A stretch of 64,000 nt of DNA, from contig NZ_KE383972.1 of the NCBI RefSeq assembly GCF_000423045.1, forward strand, positions 143,670-207,669, read 5' to 3'. A program made the position numbers and the translations under genes. Every line of letters begins with the position of its first letter. Within the stretch, counting starts at the first letter, position 1. This stretch comes from Christiangramia portivictoriae DSM 23547. Its GTDB lineage: Bacteria; Bacteroidota; Bacteroidia; Flavobacteriales; Flavobacteriaceae. Positions 45,408-54,805 of the stretch are shown one piece after another. The notes under the pieces were generated by a model. It was not told where the DNA came from and ran no database searches. It saw nothing but the letters and a program-made list of their open reading frames with translations.

Positions 45408-47189
45408 TTAGAATCTACCATATAATTTTTCATATAGATCCTGGTAACGATCTCGAATATTTCGACGCTTTAGCTTCATCGTAGGAGTGAGGTGTTCATC
45501 TTCGATCGTCCAGGGTTCAGGGGTGAGCTCAAAAGTTTTTACTCTTTCCCATTTTCCAAATTTCTGATTATAAAAATCCACTTCTTCCTGGATACGTTCA
45601 CGCACCATTTTATTCCTGGAAATATCTTCAGGTTTTCCATTCCCTATATCAATGTTCTTTCGCTGAGCCCAGTCTGTAATGAACTCGTAGTTTGGCTGAA
45701 TCAAAGCTGCCGGCATTTTCTCACCATCTCCAACAACCATGATTTGCTCAATAAACCTGGATTGTTTCATGGTATTTTCGATTAGCTGTGGAGCCACATA
45801 TTTTCCACCAGAAGTTTTGAACATTTCCTTTTTACGGTCGGTAATTCTTAAGAATCCATCTTTATCGATCTCGCCAATATCACCTGTATGAAAATATCCT
45901 TCAGCATTGATCACTTCCCTGGTCTTTTCTTCGTCCTTATAGTATCCCTTCATAACGTTAGGACCTTTCGTAAGGATTTCTCCATCTTCAGCAATTTTCA
46001 CTTCCACGTTGTCCAGCACTTTTCCAACGGTCCCAATTCTAAAGCCACCGTTGCGTTCGTCATTCACGGCGATTACGGGAGATGTCTCTGTAAGGCCATA
46101 ACCTTCCATCACTGGAATTTCAGCAGCAGCGAACACTCTTGCAAGTCTTGGTTGCAATGCAGCACTCCCGGAAACAATAAGTTCAATATTACCACCCAGA
46201 CCTTCTTTCCATTTTGAAAAGATCAGCTTGCGGGCAAGTTTTAATTTGGTTTCATACCACCAGCCGTTCTGGCCGTATGGCTCATATTCCAGACCCAGCT
46301 CTACCGCCCAGTAGAATAATTTCTGTTTTACTCCACCAAGTGCAGTTCCTTTGGCGATGATCTTATCATATACTTTTTCCAGCAATCTTGGAACGGCAGT
46401 GATTACATGTGGTTTTACCTCTTTCAGGTTGTCGCTTATCTTTTCGATAGACTCGGCAAAGTATACCGAAACAGAATAGTACTGGTACAGGTAAAGAATC
46501 ATTCGCTCGAATATATGACATACAGGTAGAAAGCTCAGGCCTACATAAGTTCCTATATCAAAGGGTACTCGTGGTGCACTTCCTAATACATCACTTACAA
46601 TATTCTTATGCGTTAGCATAACACCTTTAGGTCTGCCGGTTGTACCAGAGGTATATATTAAGGTAGCAAGATCATCTTCTGTAACCGCTTTCTTAAGTTT
46701 TTCTACTTCGTCCTGGTTGGCTTTGTCTTCTCCAGAGCTTAATATTTCCTTCCAGTTCTTGCATCCTGGGATCTCATCAAAACTATATACTTCCAGCAGG
46801 CTGGTTGTCGCTTTGATACTGTTTAGTTTTTCAAGAATCTCTTTATCTGAAACGAAGCAATAAGTTGCTCCGCTGTGATTTAGAACATATTCGTAATCTT
46901 CTTCTGAAATGGTTGGATAAATTGGAACATTTTGAGCTCCAATCTGAAGTATTCCAATATCCATTATATTCCACTCGGTTCTATTGTTCGTGGAGATCAC
47001 CGCAATTTTATCGTTTGGTTTTACGCCCAGTCGAAGAAGACCCCGACTAATTGCATTTGCCTTATCAATATATTGCTGAGTAGATACAGTTTCCCATTTT
47101 CCATCATATTTTGTTGCAAAAGCAACATCCAGTGGATGATTCGCTAATTGATAGTAAGGAAAGTCAAATAGACGTTTAATGTCGTTCAT
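45408..47189 (-). CDS. Long-chain fatty acid-CoA ligase (AMP-binding)
   Basis: The start was set at ATG 47189 (MNDIKRLFDFPYYQ), since the predicted transcription start is near 47211. The 593-residue enzyme has the AMP-binding P-loop TSGTTGRPKGVMLTH, the A5 motif EGYGLTETSP, the A7 GYFHTGDIGEID and the A8 DRKKEMFKTSGGKYVAP. It activates fatty acids to acyl-CoA using ATP, feeding the beta-oxidation operon next door. It has its own promoter, separated from marR by a terminator. The long-chain FadD/FAA type is favoured by context and length. Confidence 0.93.
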   Translation of the reverse strand: MNDIKRLFDFPYYQLANHPLDVAFATKYDGKWETVSTQQYIDKANAISRGLLRLGVKPNDKIAVISTNNRTEWNIMDIGILQIGAQNVPIYPTISEEDYEYVLNHSGATYCFVSDKEILEKLNSIKATTSLLEVYSFDEIPGCKNWKEILSSGEDKANQDEVEKLKKAVTEDDLATLIYTSGTTGRPKGVMLTHKNIVSDVLGSAPRVPFDIGTYVGLSFLPVCHIFERMILYLYQYYSVSVYFAESIEKISDNLKEVKPHVITAVPRLLEKVYDKIIAKGTALGGVKQKLFYWAVELGLEYEPYGQNGWWYETKLKLARKLIFSKWKEGLGGNIELIVSGSAALQPRLARVFAAAEIPVMEGYGLTETSPVIAVNDERNGGFRIGTVGKVLDNVEVKIAEDGEILTKGPNVMKGYYKDEEKTREVINAEGYFHTGDIGEIDKDGFLRITDRKKEMFKTSGGKYVAPQLIENTMKQSRFIEQIMVVGDGEKMPAALIQPNYEFITDWAQRKNIDIGNGKPEDISRNKMVRERIQEEVDFYNQKFGKWERVKTFELTPEPWTIEDEHLTPTMKLKRRNIRDRYQDLYEKLYGRF

Positions 47190-47217
47190 GAAAAGGAAAG
47201 ATTTTAGATATACCTTG

Positions 47218-47247
47218 CAAAATAGCAATTTTACAAGCTCATTCAAA
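47218..47247 (-). promoter_or_regulatory. Promoter of the acyl-CoA ligase gene
   Basis: On the minus strand: TTTG (47247-47244), exactly 19 bases, TATTTTG (47224-47218). Predicted start near 47211, 22 bases before the ATG. Confidence 0.55.
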
Positions 47248-47258
47248 TCAAATTTGAT
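47247..47258. promoter_or_regulatory. 12-bp palindrome abutting the -33 box of the acyl-CoA ligase promoter
   Basis: ATCAAATTTGAT is a perfect palindrome that begins at the -33 element. The sequence differs from the marR palindrome, so a different regulator would be needed. Confidence 0.3.
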
Positions 47259-47559
47259 AAAAAAAATTCTGATTGATTGAGTATTACCTAAATGGAGCTA
47301 CAACAAGGGTTGCTTTCAAAAACTGTTAATAATTCCTTAAACTATTCAGTATCAGCTAAAATTCCTCATCACTTTTCCATCAAATCTGGTATTCTTACCC
47401 TTAATCTATGAGATGATTTTTTCTGATTAAACCTCAAAACTTTTCGTTTTTAGACAGCAGTTCTGGATTGAGCTAGCTGTATAATGAAAATACACTAATT
47501 AGAATATACATTTTCACACTCAAAAAACGAATTATAAACGTTCACATTCCTAAGCGGAA

Positions 47560-47590
47560 CAAAAAAAGGAACCAGTCGGTTCCTTTTATC
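47560..47590 (-). terminator. Terminator of purL
   Basis: Perfect stem AAAAGGAACC (47564-47573) with GGTTCCTTTT (47578-47587), loop AGTC; T run on the minus strand. Confidence 0.88.
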
Positions 47591-47594
47591 TTTT

Positions 47595-50500
47595 TTATTT
47601 CTCCAGCCATTTCCTGGCATTTACAAATCCTTCCAGCCATGGTGACACTTCATCCTTGCGTCCATCCGGATAATGAGCCCAGTTCCACTGGAAAGTAGAT
47701 CGCTCCATGTGAGGCATCATAACCAGGTGCCTGCCGCTGGCATCTGTAAGTGCTGCTGCGTTATAATGTGAACCGTTTGGATTCGCCGGGTAGCCTTCGT
47801 AAGCATACTTTCCTACAATATGATACCTGTCTTCTTCGTAAGGGAAACTGAATTTTCCCTCACCGTGCGCAGCCCAGATTCCAAGCTTACTACCTGCGAG
47901 AGTTGATAACATCACAGAGTTGTTTTCTGGAATTTCTACGGAAGTAAAATTGCACTCGAACTTATGCGACTCATTATGCAACATTTTGGGTTTTTGCTCG
48001 TGCTCAGCATTGATAAGACCAAGTTCGATGAATAACTGGCATCCATTGCAAACCCCAAGACTGAGAGTATCTTCTCTTTTAAAGAAATTTTCCAGGGCCG
48101 CCTTTGCTTTTTCATTATACAGGAATGCTCCTGCCCAACCTTTTGCACTTCCAAGAACGTCTGAATTGGAGAATCCTCCAACTGCCGCAATAAATTGAAT
48201 ATCTTCCAGGTTTTCTCTTCCAGAGATCAGGTCGGTCATATGCACGTCTTTCACATCAAAACCTGCGAGGTACATAGCCCTTGCCATTTCTCTTTCAGAA
48301 TTGGAACCTTTCTCACGAATGATCGCTGCCTTTACACGCGATACACCGGCGTCCAGCACAGGTAATTTTCCAGTAAAATGTTCCGGAAACTTAAATTCCA
48401 GCGGTTGATTTTTATAATTATTGAATCGTTCAGTGGCTTTGTCGATCCCGCTTTGACGTTCATCCAGCAGGAAGCTGGTTTTGTACCAGGAATCCCTTAA
48501 TTTAGCAATATGAAAATGGAACTCATCTGCACCTACCTTTATATTGAGTGCGGACCCTTCAGTCACAGTTCCAATTCGATGGTATTCAATTCCAAGCTCC
48601 TTCATAAAAGCTTCCGCAGTATCATCTTTCGCCTGGAATACAATTCCGCAGTTTTCATTAAAGAACAGTTTGATAATATCCTGTTCGCCCAGATGGCTCA
48701 GGTCAAGATTTGCACCTAAATTGACATCTGCAAAACACATTTCCAGCAACGTAGTGATCAATCCGCCAGATGCCACATCATGACCAGCTGCAATCATATC
48801 GCTCTTGATCATGGACTGCACGGCGTTAAAGATCTTACTGAAGCGTTCCTCATCCTTAACCGTAGGAGCCTCATCACCAATTCTGTTCAAAATCTGGGCA
48901 AAAGTAGAGCCTCCCAGTTTATAATCATCTCCGGAAAGGTTGATATAATAGATACTTCCGGCATTCTTCTTAAGTACCGGTTCCACGACAGATTTGATAT
49001 CATCACAGTGTCCAGCCGCTGATATGATAACTGTTCCCGGAGATAGAACATCACCATCTTTATACTTCTGTTTCATGGAAAGCGAATCTTTTCCAGTAGG
49101 TACATTAATTCCCAGTGAGATTGCGAAATCTGAAATACCTTTTACCGCTTCGTAGAGCCTAGCGTCTTCACCTTCATTGTTGCAAGGCCACATCCAGTTC
49201 GCTGAAAGTGATATGGATTTAAGCCCTTTCTCTAAAGGAGCCCAGATGATATTAGACAATGCCTCTGCAATAGAATTACGCGAGCCAGCTACAGGATCTA
49301 TTAGTGCAGAAACAGGGGAGTGCCCAATAGAGGTGGCAACCCCTTCCTTACCGTTGTAATCAAGCGCCATAACCCCGCAATTATTCAAAGGCAATTGCAA
49401 TGGTCCTACCGTTTGCTGTTTCGCGACACGTCCTGAAACGCAACGATCTACTTTGTTGGTAAGCCAGTCTTTGCAGGCAACCGCTTCCAGTTGAAGGACC
49501 TGTTGTAAATATTCATGAACTTTCTCCTGCTGGTAATCCAGCTTCATATATTGGCGATTCACGGTGCTGTCTTCCATGATCGTTTTGGGGGAGCTCCCGA
49601 ACATGTCTGCCAGTGCAAGATCCATTGGCTTGTCACCAGACTTCATACCCTCGAACGTGAACCTGTAATCACCGGTTACCTTTCCAACCTCAAAGATAGG
49701 AGAACGCTCGCGGTCTGCCACCCTCTTTAAAGTATCCAGGTCTTTCTGCCCAATAACCAGCCCCATTCTTTCCTGGGATTCATTTCCTATGATCTCCTTG
49801 GCTGAAAGAGTAGGATCACCAACAGGTAAACTATCGAGATCAATCTTTCCTCCTTTTTCTTCGACCAGTTCACTCAAACAGTTCAAGTGACCGCCTGCAC
49901 CATGATCGTGAATGGAAACTATAGGGTTATGCTCGCTTTCAACCATACCTCGAACAGCATTTGCTGCTCTTTTCTGCATTTCGGGATTGGAGCGCTGTAT
50001 GGCATTTAGTTCTATACCGCTGCTAAATGCTCCAGTATCTGCGGAAGAAACGGCTGCACCGCCCATTCCAATTCTATAATTTTCTCCTCCAAGAACAACG
50101 ATACTGTCATTTTCTTCGGGAATGTCTTTTAAAGCCTGGTCTTTTTTTCCGTAGCCAATACCACCAGCAAGCATGATCACCTTGTCATAACCCAATGAGC
50201 GGTCATGTTCGGTGTGTTCGAAAGTAAGTACAGACCCAGAAATTAATGGCTGACCAAATTTATTTCCGAAATCTGAAGCTCCGTTCGATGCCTTGATCAA
50301 TATATCCATGGGTGTCTGGTATAACCACTCACGTTCCTTCATCGCTTTTTCCCACGGCCTGTCATTTTCAAGCCTTGAATAAGAAGTCATGTATACAGAA
50401 GTTCCTGCCAGAGGAAGTGAGCCCTTACCACCAGCCAGCCTGTCTCTAATTTCTCCACCACTACCAGTGGCAGCTCCATTAAAAGGTTCTACCGTGGTTG

Positions 50501-51254
50501 GGAAGTTATGAGTTTCAGCTTTGAGGGAAATAACAGATTCAAAATCCTTAATTTCATAGTATTCCGGTACGTCGGGCGCTTTTGGGGCAAACTGTTCAAC
50601 GACAGGTCCGTTTATAAAAGCGACATTATCCTTGTATGCTGAAACGATCTCGTTAGGATGCTCTTCAGAAGTTTTCCTGATTAGTTTAAAAAGGGATACC
50701 GGTTTTTCTTCGCCATCGATAACGAAAGTCCCGTTAAAGATCTTGTGCCTGCAATGTTCTGAATTCACCTGGGAAAAACCAAAAACTTCAGAATCTGTAA
50801 GTTTTCGACCTAATTTTTCTGAAAGTAGCTCCAGATATTGAACTTCTTCAGTATTTAATGCTAAACCTTCCTGTTTATTATAGGCTGCGATATCATCGAT
50901 TTCCAGGATAGGTTTTGGCTCCACATGAATGTCAAAAATTTCCTGATCCAGTTGCTTGTATTTTTGTGAAAGCATTGGATCAAAATCTGAGAAATTTTCG
51001 TCTACTCTAAGAAATTCCTCAATTCTTACGATCCCGGTAATGCCCATATTCTGGGTGATCTCTACCGCATTCGTACTCCACGGAGTGATCATTGCGGCAC
51101 GTGGGCCAACAAAAAAATCTGCAAAAGCAGATTTATTTATTTGAAGGGTGTTTCCAAAAAGCCAGTTTAATTTCGAAATAGACTGGGCAGAAAGGTTAGA
51201 ATGCGTTTCAACCGCAAAAACCTTGGTAGTTTGATTTCCGAAGAAAAGGATCAT
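47595..51254 (-). CDS. purL: Phosphoribosylformylglycinamidine synthase (large single-chain type)
   Basis: The start was set at ATG 51254 (MILFFGNQTTKVFAVE). At 1219 residues this is the long PurL. It has the N-terminal linker, two AIRS-type synthase halves (SEHCRHKIFNG, ETHNFPTTVEPFNGAATGSGG, GGIGYGKKDQ), and a C-terminal class I glutaminase (VGGFSNSDVLGSAKGWA, nucleophile in GVCNGCQLF near 1067, His/Glu in the C-terminal region). It converts FGAR and glutamine to FGAM with ATP, the fourth step of purine synthesis. It is a single-gene unit here. Confidence 0.96.
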   Translation of the reverse strand: MILFFGNQTTKVFAVETHSNLSAQSISKLNWLFGNTLQINKSAFADFFVGPRAAMITPWSTNAVEITQNMGITGIVRIEEFLRVDENFSDFDPMLSQKYKQLDQEIFDIHVEPKPILEIDDIAAYNKQEGLALNTEEVQYLELLSEKLGRKLTDSEVFGFSQVNSEHCRHKIFNGTFVIDGEEKPVSLFKLIRKTSEEHPNEIVSAYKDNVAFINGPVVEQFAPKAPDVPEYYEIKDFESVISLKAETHNFPTTVEPFNGAATGSGGEIRDRLAGGKGSLPLAGTSVYMTSYSRLENDRPWEKAMKEREWLYQTPMDILIKASNGASDFGNKFGQPLISGSVLTFEHTEHDRSLGYDKVIMLAGGIGYGKKDQALKDIPEENDSIVVLGGENYRIGMGGAAVSSADTGAFSSGIELNAIQRSNPEMQKRAANAVRGMVESEHNPIVSIHDHGAGGHLNCLSELVEEKGGKIDLDSLPVGDPTLSAKEIIGNESQERMGLVIGQKDLDTLKRVADRERSPIFEVGKVTGDYRFTFEGMKSGDKPMDLALADMFGSSPKTIMEDSTVNRQYMKLDYQQEKVHEYLQQVLQLEAVACKDWLTNKVDRCVSGRVAKQQTVGPLQLPLNNCGVMALDYNGKEGVATSIGHSPVSALIDPVAGSRNSIAEALSNIIWAPLEKGLKSISLSANWMWPCNNEGEDARLYEAVKGISDFAISLGINVPTGKDSLSMKQKYKDGDVLSPGTVIISAAGHCDDIKSVVEPVLKKNAGSIYYINLSGDDYKLGGSTFAQILNRIGDEAPTVKDEERFSKIFNAVQSMIKSDMIAAGHDVASGGLITTLLEMCFADVNLGANLDLSHLGEQDIIKLFFNENCGIVFQAKDDTAEAFMKELGIEYHRIGTVTEGSALNIKVGADEFHFHIAKLRDSWYKTSFLLDERQSGIDKATERFNNYKNQPLEFKFPEHFTGKLPVLDAGVSRVKAAIIREKGSNSEREMARAMYLAGFDVKDVHMTDLISGRENLEDIQFIAAVGGFSNSDVLGSAKGWAGAFLYNEKAKAALENFFKREDTLSLGVCNGCQLFIELGLINAEHEQKPKMLHNESHKFECNFTSVEIPENNSVMLSTLAGSKLGIWAAHGEGKFSFPYEEDRYHIVGKYAYEGYPANPNGSHYNAAALTDASGRHLVMMPHMERSTFQWNWAHYPDGRKDEVSPWLEGFVNARKWLEK

Positions 51255-51287
51255 GTAAGTTGTGTTAGTGTTGTTTTGAACAGGACA

Positions 51288-51295
51288 CAAATTTA
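51288..51295 (-). promoter_or_regulatory. -7 element of purL
   Basis: The minus strand reads TAAATTTG, an exact TAnnTTTG, 33 bases before the ATG. A TTTC about 20 bases upstream is a weak -33 candidate. Confidence 0.4.
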
Positions 51296-51384
51296 CTTTT
51301 TTGCCTTCAATCCATGAAATTAAAATCTGTCAATATCGAATCTGTACATTGACAAATTTTATGTACTAATTGAATGCTGGATTT

Positions 51385-52599
51385 TTAGGCCTGTTTTTCC
51401 AATAGCGCCATATAGAATCCATCATAGCCGCTTTCGCTGGACAGTATTTTCTTTTCCCTTAGTAGACGGAATTCTTTCCCTTCTTCCGTTTTAAGAAACT
51501 TCTGAACCTGTCTGTCATTTTCTGAAGGTAGAATGGAACAGGTGGCATACACCATTTTTCCACCTTTTTTCAGGATTCTGGAGTATTGCTGAAGGATCTC
51601 TGCCTGAGTATCATTGATTCTGGCAAGAAATTCTGGCTGAAGTTTCCATTTCGCATCTGGATTTCTGCTAAGAACTCCAAGTCCGCTACAAGGTGCGTCA
51701 ATAAGAACCCTGTCTGCTGAATTGTAAAGTTTCTTAATCACTTTCGTAGTGTCGATACTCCTGGTCTCTACATTATGAGCTCCAGCTCGCTTTGCGCGTC
51801 TCTTTAGTTCCTTTAATTTATTTCCGTAGATATCAAGGGCAATGATCTGACCTTTATTTTCCATGAGTGCTGCCAAATGAAGGGTCTTTCCACCTGCGCC
51901 TGCGCAAGTATCTACAACTCTCATTCCTGGTTGTACATCGAGAAATTCTGCCACTCTTTGAGAACTGGCGTCCTGAACTTCAAAAAGACCATCCTGGAAA
52001 GCTTTAGTTCTAAAAATATTAGAACGCACCTTGAGCTCCAGCGCTTCGGGGTAATTTCTAACTTTGTTGGTTTCGATACCTTCTTCCAGTAAAATAGCCG
52101 CAAGCTTATCTGGAGTTGTTTTTAAACTATTTGCCCGTAAGACTACCGGTGCCTGTGAATTCAGGGCGCTTAATTCCTGAGTCCATATTTTTTCACCTAA
52201 CTCTTTTACACCAAGTTCGTCCAGCCAGTCTGGTACAGATTCCCTGAACTTGCGGGTTCTGCTAAGCTCATCAAATTTTCCTTTGATCCTTCTTACCGGG
52301 GTACCTTCCAGCTGTGGCCAGTCTGGAATTTTGACGCCTCGCAGCACACACCAGACTGCAAAAATCCTGAATAGATCTTCTCTGGAAAATGGTTCTTTTA
52401 CTTCAGCGATCTCAGCATATAATCTTTTCCAGCGAACAATATCATAAGTGGTTTCAGCAATAAAACTGCGATCTCTGGATCCCCATCTTTTATCACGTTT
52501 CAGCGTTTTCTCGATAACTTTATCAGCATATTTCCCATCGTTGAAAATTTCAGCAAGAGCATCGATAGTTGCAAAAACGAGATTTCTGTGTAAGCGCAT
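51385..52599 (-). CDS. rsmB: RsmB/NOP family class I SAM-dependent RNA (cytosine-C5) methyltransferase
   Basis: The 404-residue protein has an N-terminal NusB-like helical region (about 1-140) and the RsmB-type methyltransferase core: VQDASSQRVAEFLDVQPGMRVVDTCAGAGGKTLHLA near 215-250, motif IV DAPCSGLGVLSRNPDAKW (near 300) and motif VI TCSILPSEN with the catalytic cysteine (near 358). RsmB methylates C967 of 16S rRNA in E. coli; the target here is inferred. It is divergent from the YCF48-like gene, the two promoters lying back to back. Confidence 0.88.
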   Translation of the reverse strand: MRLHRNLVFATIDALAEIFNDGKYADKVIEKTLKRDKRWGSRDRSFIAETTYDIVRWKRLYAEIAEVKEPFSREDLFRIFAVWCVLRGVKIPDWPQLEGTPVRRIKGKFDELSRTRKFRESVPDWLDELGVKELGEKIWTQELSALNSQAPVVLRANSLKTTPDKLAAILLEEGIETNKVRNYPEALELKVRSNIFRTKAFQDGLFEVQDASSQRVAEFLDVQPGMRVVDTCAGAGGKTLHLAALMENKGQIIALDIYGNKLKELKRRAKRAGAHNVETRSIDTTKVIKKLYNSADRVLIDAPCSGLGVLSRNPDAKWKLQPEFLARINDTQAEILQQYSRILKKGGKMVYATCSILPSENDRQVQKFLKTEEGKEFRLLREKKILSSESGYDGFYMALLEKQA

Positions 52600-52617
52600 A
52601 ATTCTTCTTTAAGCCGG

Positions 52618-52625
52618 CAAAGTTA
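52618..52625 (-). promoter_or_regulatory. -7 element for the RsmB-type gene
   Basis: The minus strand reads TAACTTTG, an exact TAnnTTTG, 19 bases from the ATG. No clear -33 was seen. Confidence 0.4.
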
Positions 52626-52648
52626 CGTTTTTTTGATTCGGAAAAATC

Positions 52649-52656
52649 TATATTTG
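52649..52656 (+). promoter_or_regulatory. -7 element for the YCF48-like gene
   Basis: TATATTTG, exact TAnnTTTG, 15 bases before ATG 52672. This supports the shorter start, since the ORF's earlier codon at 52633 would lie upstream of it. Confidence 0.45.
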
Positions 52657-52671
52657 AATCAAATCTATTTT

Positions 52672-53739
52672 ATGAAAAAACTGGTACTTCTTCTATTAGT
52701 CCTTTCTACAGGTTGCAAAAACAACGATTCGTCTGAAGCTGAAGATTCAGCTTCCAAAAGTAACAGGACAACTTTCAGTGAAGTTCATGTTGAAAACATA
52801 CTGGAGGACGACTCTTTGAGTATTAGAGCAATCGAGGTGATTGGGGAAAACCTGGCTATTGCCGCTAATAAGGGAACGTATGGTCTGTACAATGCAACTA
52901 CGAATTCCTGGAAAACCAATACCCAGGCTTACGACAGCATCTATCCAGAGTTTCGATCCATTGCCAGCACTTCCAACGATTTTTTCATGCTGAGTGTGGG
53001 AAGTCCGGCATTATTGTATAAAACCGGAAACAATGGCAAGTTGGAACTTGTTTATAAGGAAGATGATGCCAAAGCTTTCTATGATTCCATGACTTTCTGG
53101 AATGACACGGAAGGTATTGCCATGGGCGATCCTACCAAAACCTGTATTTCCATCATTGTTACAAGAGACGCAGGTAAAACCTGGAAGAAAATTGACTGTG
53201 AAAAGCTTCCGGCAGCTGCAGAGGGAGAAGCCGCTTATGCCGCCAGTAATTCAAACATAGCGACATATAAAGATGAAACCTGGATCATTACAGGAGGAAT
53301 GAAATCCAGAATTTTATATTCTCCAGACAAGGGGAGTAGCTGGGAGGTATTCGATACGCCACTTATTCAGGGAACTGCTACCACTGGAGGTTACAGTATT
53401 GACTTTCTTGACTCCGAAACCGGTTTTGTAATAGGAGGTGATTATACCAAATCCAGGGATAATCAAGCAAATAAAGCAATTACTACAGATGGTGGCAGAA
53501 CCTGGAAACTGGTAGCTCAAGGGCAGGAGCCTGGTTACAGGAGTTCAGTTCGATTTGTTCCCGGTAGTGCAGGGCAGGAACTCATTGCGGTGGGATTCGA
53601 AGGCATTGATTATAGTGAGAACAGGGGAGAAACCTGGTCAAAGTTGAGCGATGAAGGATTTTTTACGATTCGATTCATCAACGATTCGACTGCTTACGCG
53701 GCAGGAAGTGGAAGAGTGGCGAAACTTAGGTTTAAATAA
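52672..53739 (+). CDS. YCF48/BNR-type beta-propeller lipoprotein
   Basis: The start was set at ATG 52672, giving a signal peptide with lipobox (LSTGC, Cys14). The 355-residue protein has repeated Asp-box-like motifs (VTRDAGKTWKK, YSPDKGSSWEV, TTDGGRTWKL, YSENRGETWSK) and GYSIDFLDSETGFVIGG, typical of YCF48-related propellers. YCF48 assists photosystem II assembly in cyanobacteria; in this non-phototroph the role is unknown and probably binding or assembly at the cell surface or periplasm. It is a single gene, followed by a convergent terminator shared with the CpxP-like gene. Confidence 0.85.
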   Translation: MKKLVLLLLVLSTGCKNNDSSEAEDSASKSNRTTFSEVHVENILEDDSLSIRAIEVIGENLAIAANKGTYGLYNATTNSWKTNTQAYDSIYPEFRSIASTSNDFFMLSVGSPALLYKTGNNGKLELVYKEDDAKAFYDSMTFWNDTEGIAMGDPTKTCISIIVTRDAGKTWKKIDCEKLPAAAEGEAAYAASNSNIATYKDETWIITGGMKSRILYSPDKGSSWEVFDTPLIQGTATTGGYSIDFLDSETGFVIGGDYTKSRDNQANKAITTDGGRTWKLVAQGQEPGYRSSVRFVPGSAGQELIAVGFEGIDYSENRGETWSKLSDEGFFTIRFINDSTAYAAGSGRVAKLRFK

Positions 53740-53770
53740 AAAAGCCCGACTTCTACAGCCGGGCTTAATC
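53736..53770 (-). terminator. Terminator between the YCF48-like and CpxP-like genes
   Basis: Stem AAGCCCG (53742-53748) with CGGGCTT (53760-53766), 11-base loop. The T run is on the minus strand, so it mainly ends the sigma-factor operon. Confidence 0.7.
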
Positions 53771-53791
53771 AAACTAAATACTTAACCAATC

Positions 53792-54250
53792 TTAATCGTC
53801 ACTTGAGTTGTTATTTCCCTTTTTCGCTCGGTATTCACGTATGAGCTTTTTATGAAATTCATCCTCCAGCTTATGTAATTTTATAATGTCTTTAGCAGTT
53901 ATGATCTGTTTTAAATCCCTGAAAAGTTGCTTTTTGATTTTATACTCTTCATTTTCTACAGCAAGAAATTCATTTAAAAGTTCATCGGCCTGCTCCTCAT
54001 TATAGCAGCTAACATCCTCCAGTTCTATATGTTCACGTTCGTGTAACTTGCGTTTTTTTATTTCATACTCATTGTAAATAGGCCAGAATTGCTGCGCAAG
54101 TTTATCTGTAAGCTCAAGCTCCTGGGTAATAAAAGCCACTTTCAATGCTTTTATTCGTTTGTGTTGCGCTTCCCGATCTTCGTTTTTTTCCTGTGCCAGG
54201 ACAATATTGGCTGGCAGTAGAAACAATATTATTAGTAGGTATCTTTTCAT
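53792..54250 (-). CDS. CpxP/Spy-like periplasmic protein ('sensor of ECF-type sigma factor' type)
   Basis: The 152-residue protein has a signal peptide (to about ANIVLA-Q, residue 19) followed by an all-helical, highly charged mature part (HKRIKALKVAFITQELELTDKLAQQFWPIYNEYE) like CpxP/Spy proteins. Its place as third gene after an ECF sigma factor and an anti-sigma-like protein, with a 2-base gap, suggests it senses envelope state in the periplasm. CpxP-type proteins bind misfolded proteins in E. coli; here this is inferred. It ends in a charged Lys/Asn/Asp tail. Confidence 0.8.
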   Translation of the reverse strand: MKRYLLIILFLLPANIVLAQEKNEDREAQHKRIKALKVAFITQELELTDKLAQQFWPIYNEYEIKKRKLHEREHIELEDVSCYNEEQADELLNEFLAVENEEYKIKKQLFRDLKQIITAKDIIKLHKLEDEFHKKLIREYRAKKGNNNSSDD

Positions 54251-54252
54251 AA

Positions 54253-54774
54253 TTAGTCCATTATATAAGATGGATCTTCAACATTCTCATCGATATATTC
54301 AAAAGCCGCTTCAGTATCAATCTCGGTAAAGTCGGCTTCCAGATCACCATCTGTTATCAAATCTGAATATTCAACACTATTCAGGTCGATACTTCCCATT
54401 TCATAACTATCATAGAGGTAGTTTTCCAGGGCAGTAACCTCGATATCTTCCCATCCCAGTTCGTTCGTTTGAGTGGAAGGAAAAAAATTACCCAGCATAA
54501 TAACCAAAATTGCAGCAATGGCTGAAGCGTACAACCAGTACTCTTTCTTAAACAATTGTACAACCTTAGTTTCAGGATTAGCGGTCTTTGCCAGGATGCT
54601 ATCTTCCAGCTCGTCGAAGTATTTATCGGGCGTAGTAAATCCAGGCTTTCCCGAATCTGGCAATTCATTATGTATAAAAATTTTATCCATAAGACTATTT
54701 TCCAGATCCTGGAAATAGGTTTCCGGGACTTTGAATCCGGAGTTATTCTTATGTCTAAAATGTTCAGTTTTCAT
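54253..54774 (-). CDS. Putative anti-sigma factor, single-pass membrane protein
   Basis: The 173-residue protein has a cytoplasmic N-terminal part with two short repeats (GFKVPETYFQDLENSLMDKI, PGFTTPDKYFDELEDSILAK; about 14-66), one transmembrane helix (WLYASAIAAILVIMLGNFF, about 80-98) and an acidic periplasmic tail. This is the layout of anti-sigma factors, though no ZAS/HXXXCXXC motif is present. It lies 31 bases after the ECF sigma gene and is followed at 2 bases by the CpxP-like gene. Role as anti-sigma factor is inferred from topology and position. Confidence 0.7.
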   Translation of the reverse strand: MKTEHFRHKNNSGFKVPETYFQDLENSLMDKIFIHNELPDSGKPGFTTPDKYFDELEDSILAKTANPETKVVQLFKKEYWLYASAIAAILVIMLGNFFPSTQTNELGWEDIEVTALENYLYDSYEMGSIDLNSVEYSDLITDGDLEADFTEIDTEAAFEYIDENVEDPSYIMD

Positions 54775-54805
54775 CGTGTTTATGACTTCCTATTTGGATA
54801 AAGGT

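Larger units (their letters stand above)
47190..47563. other. Intergenic region between purL and the acyl-CoA ligase gene
   Basis: This gap of about 370 bases has no credible ORF. It holds the ligase promoter and a 12-bp palindrome near 47218-47258. The stretch from about 47270 to 47560 is AT-rich and shows no recognised feature. Confidence 0.6.
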
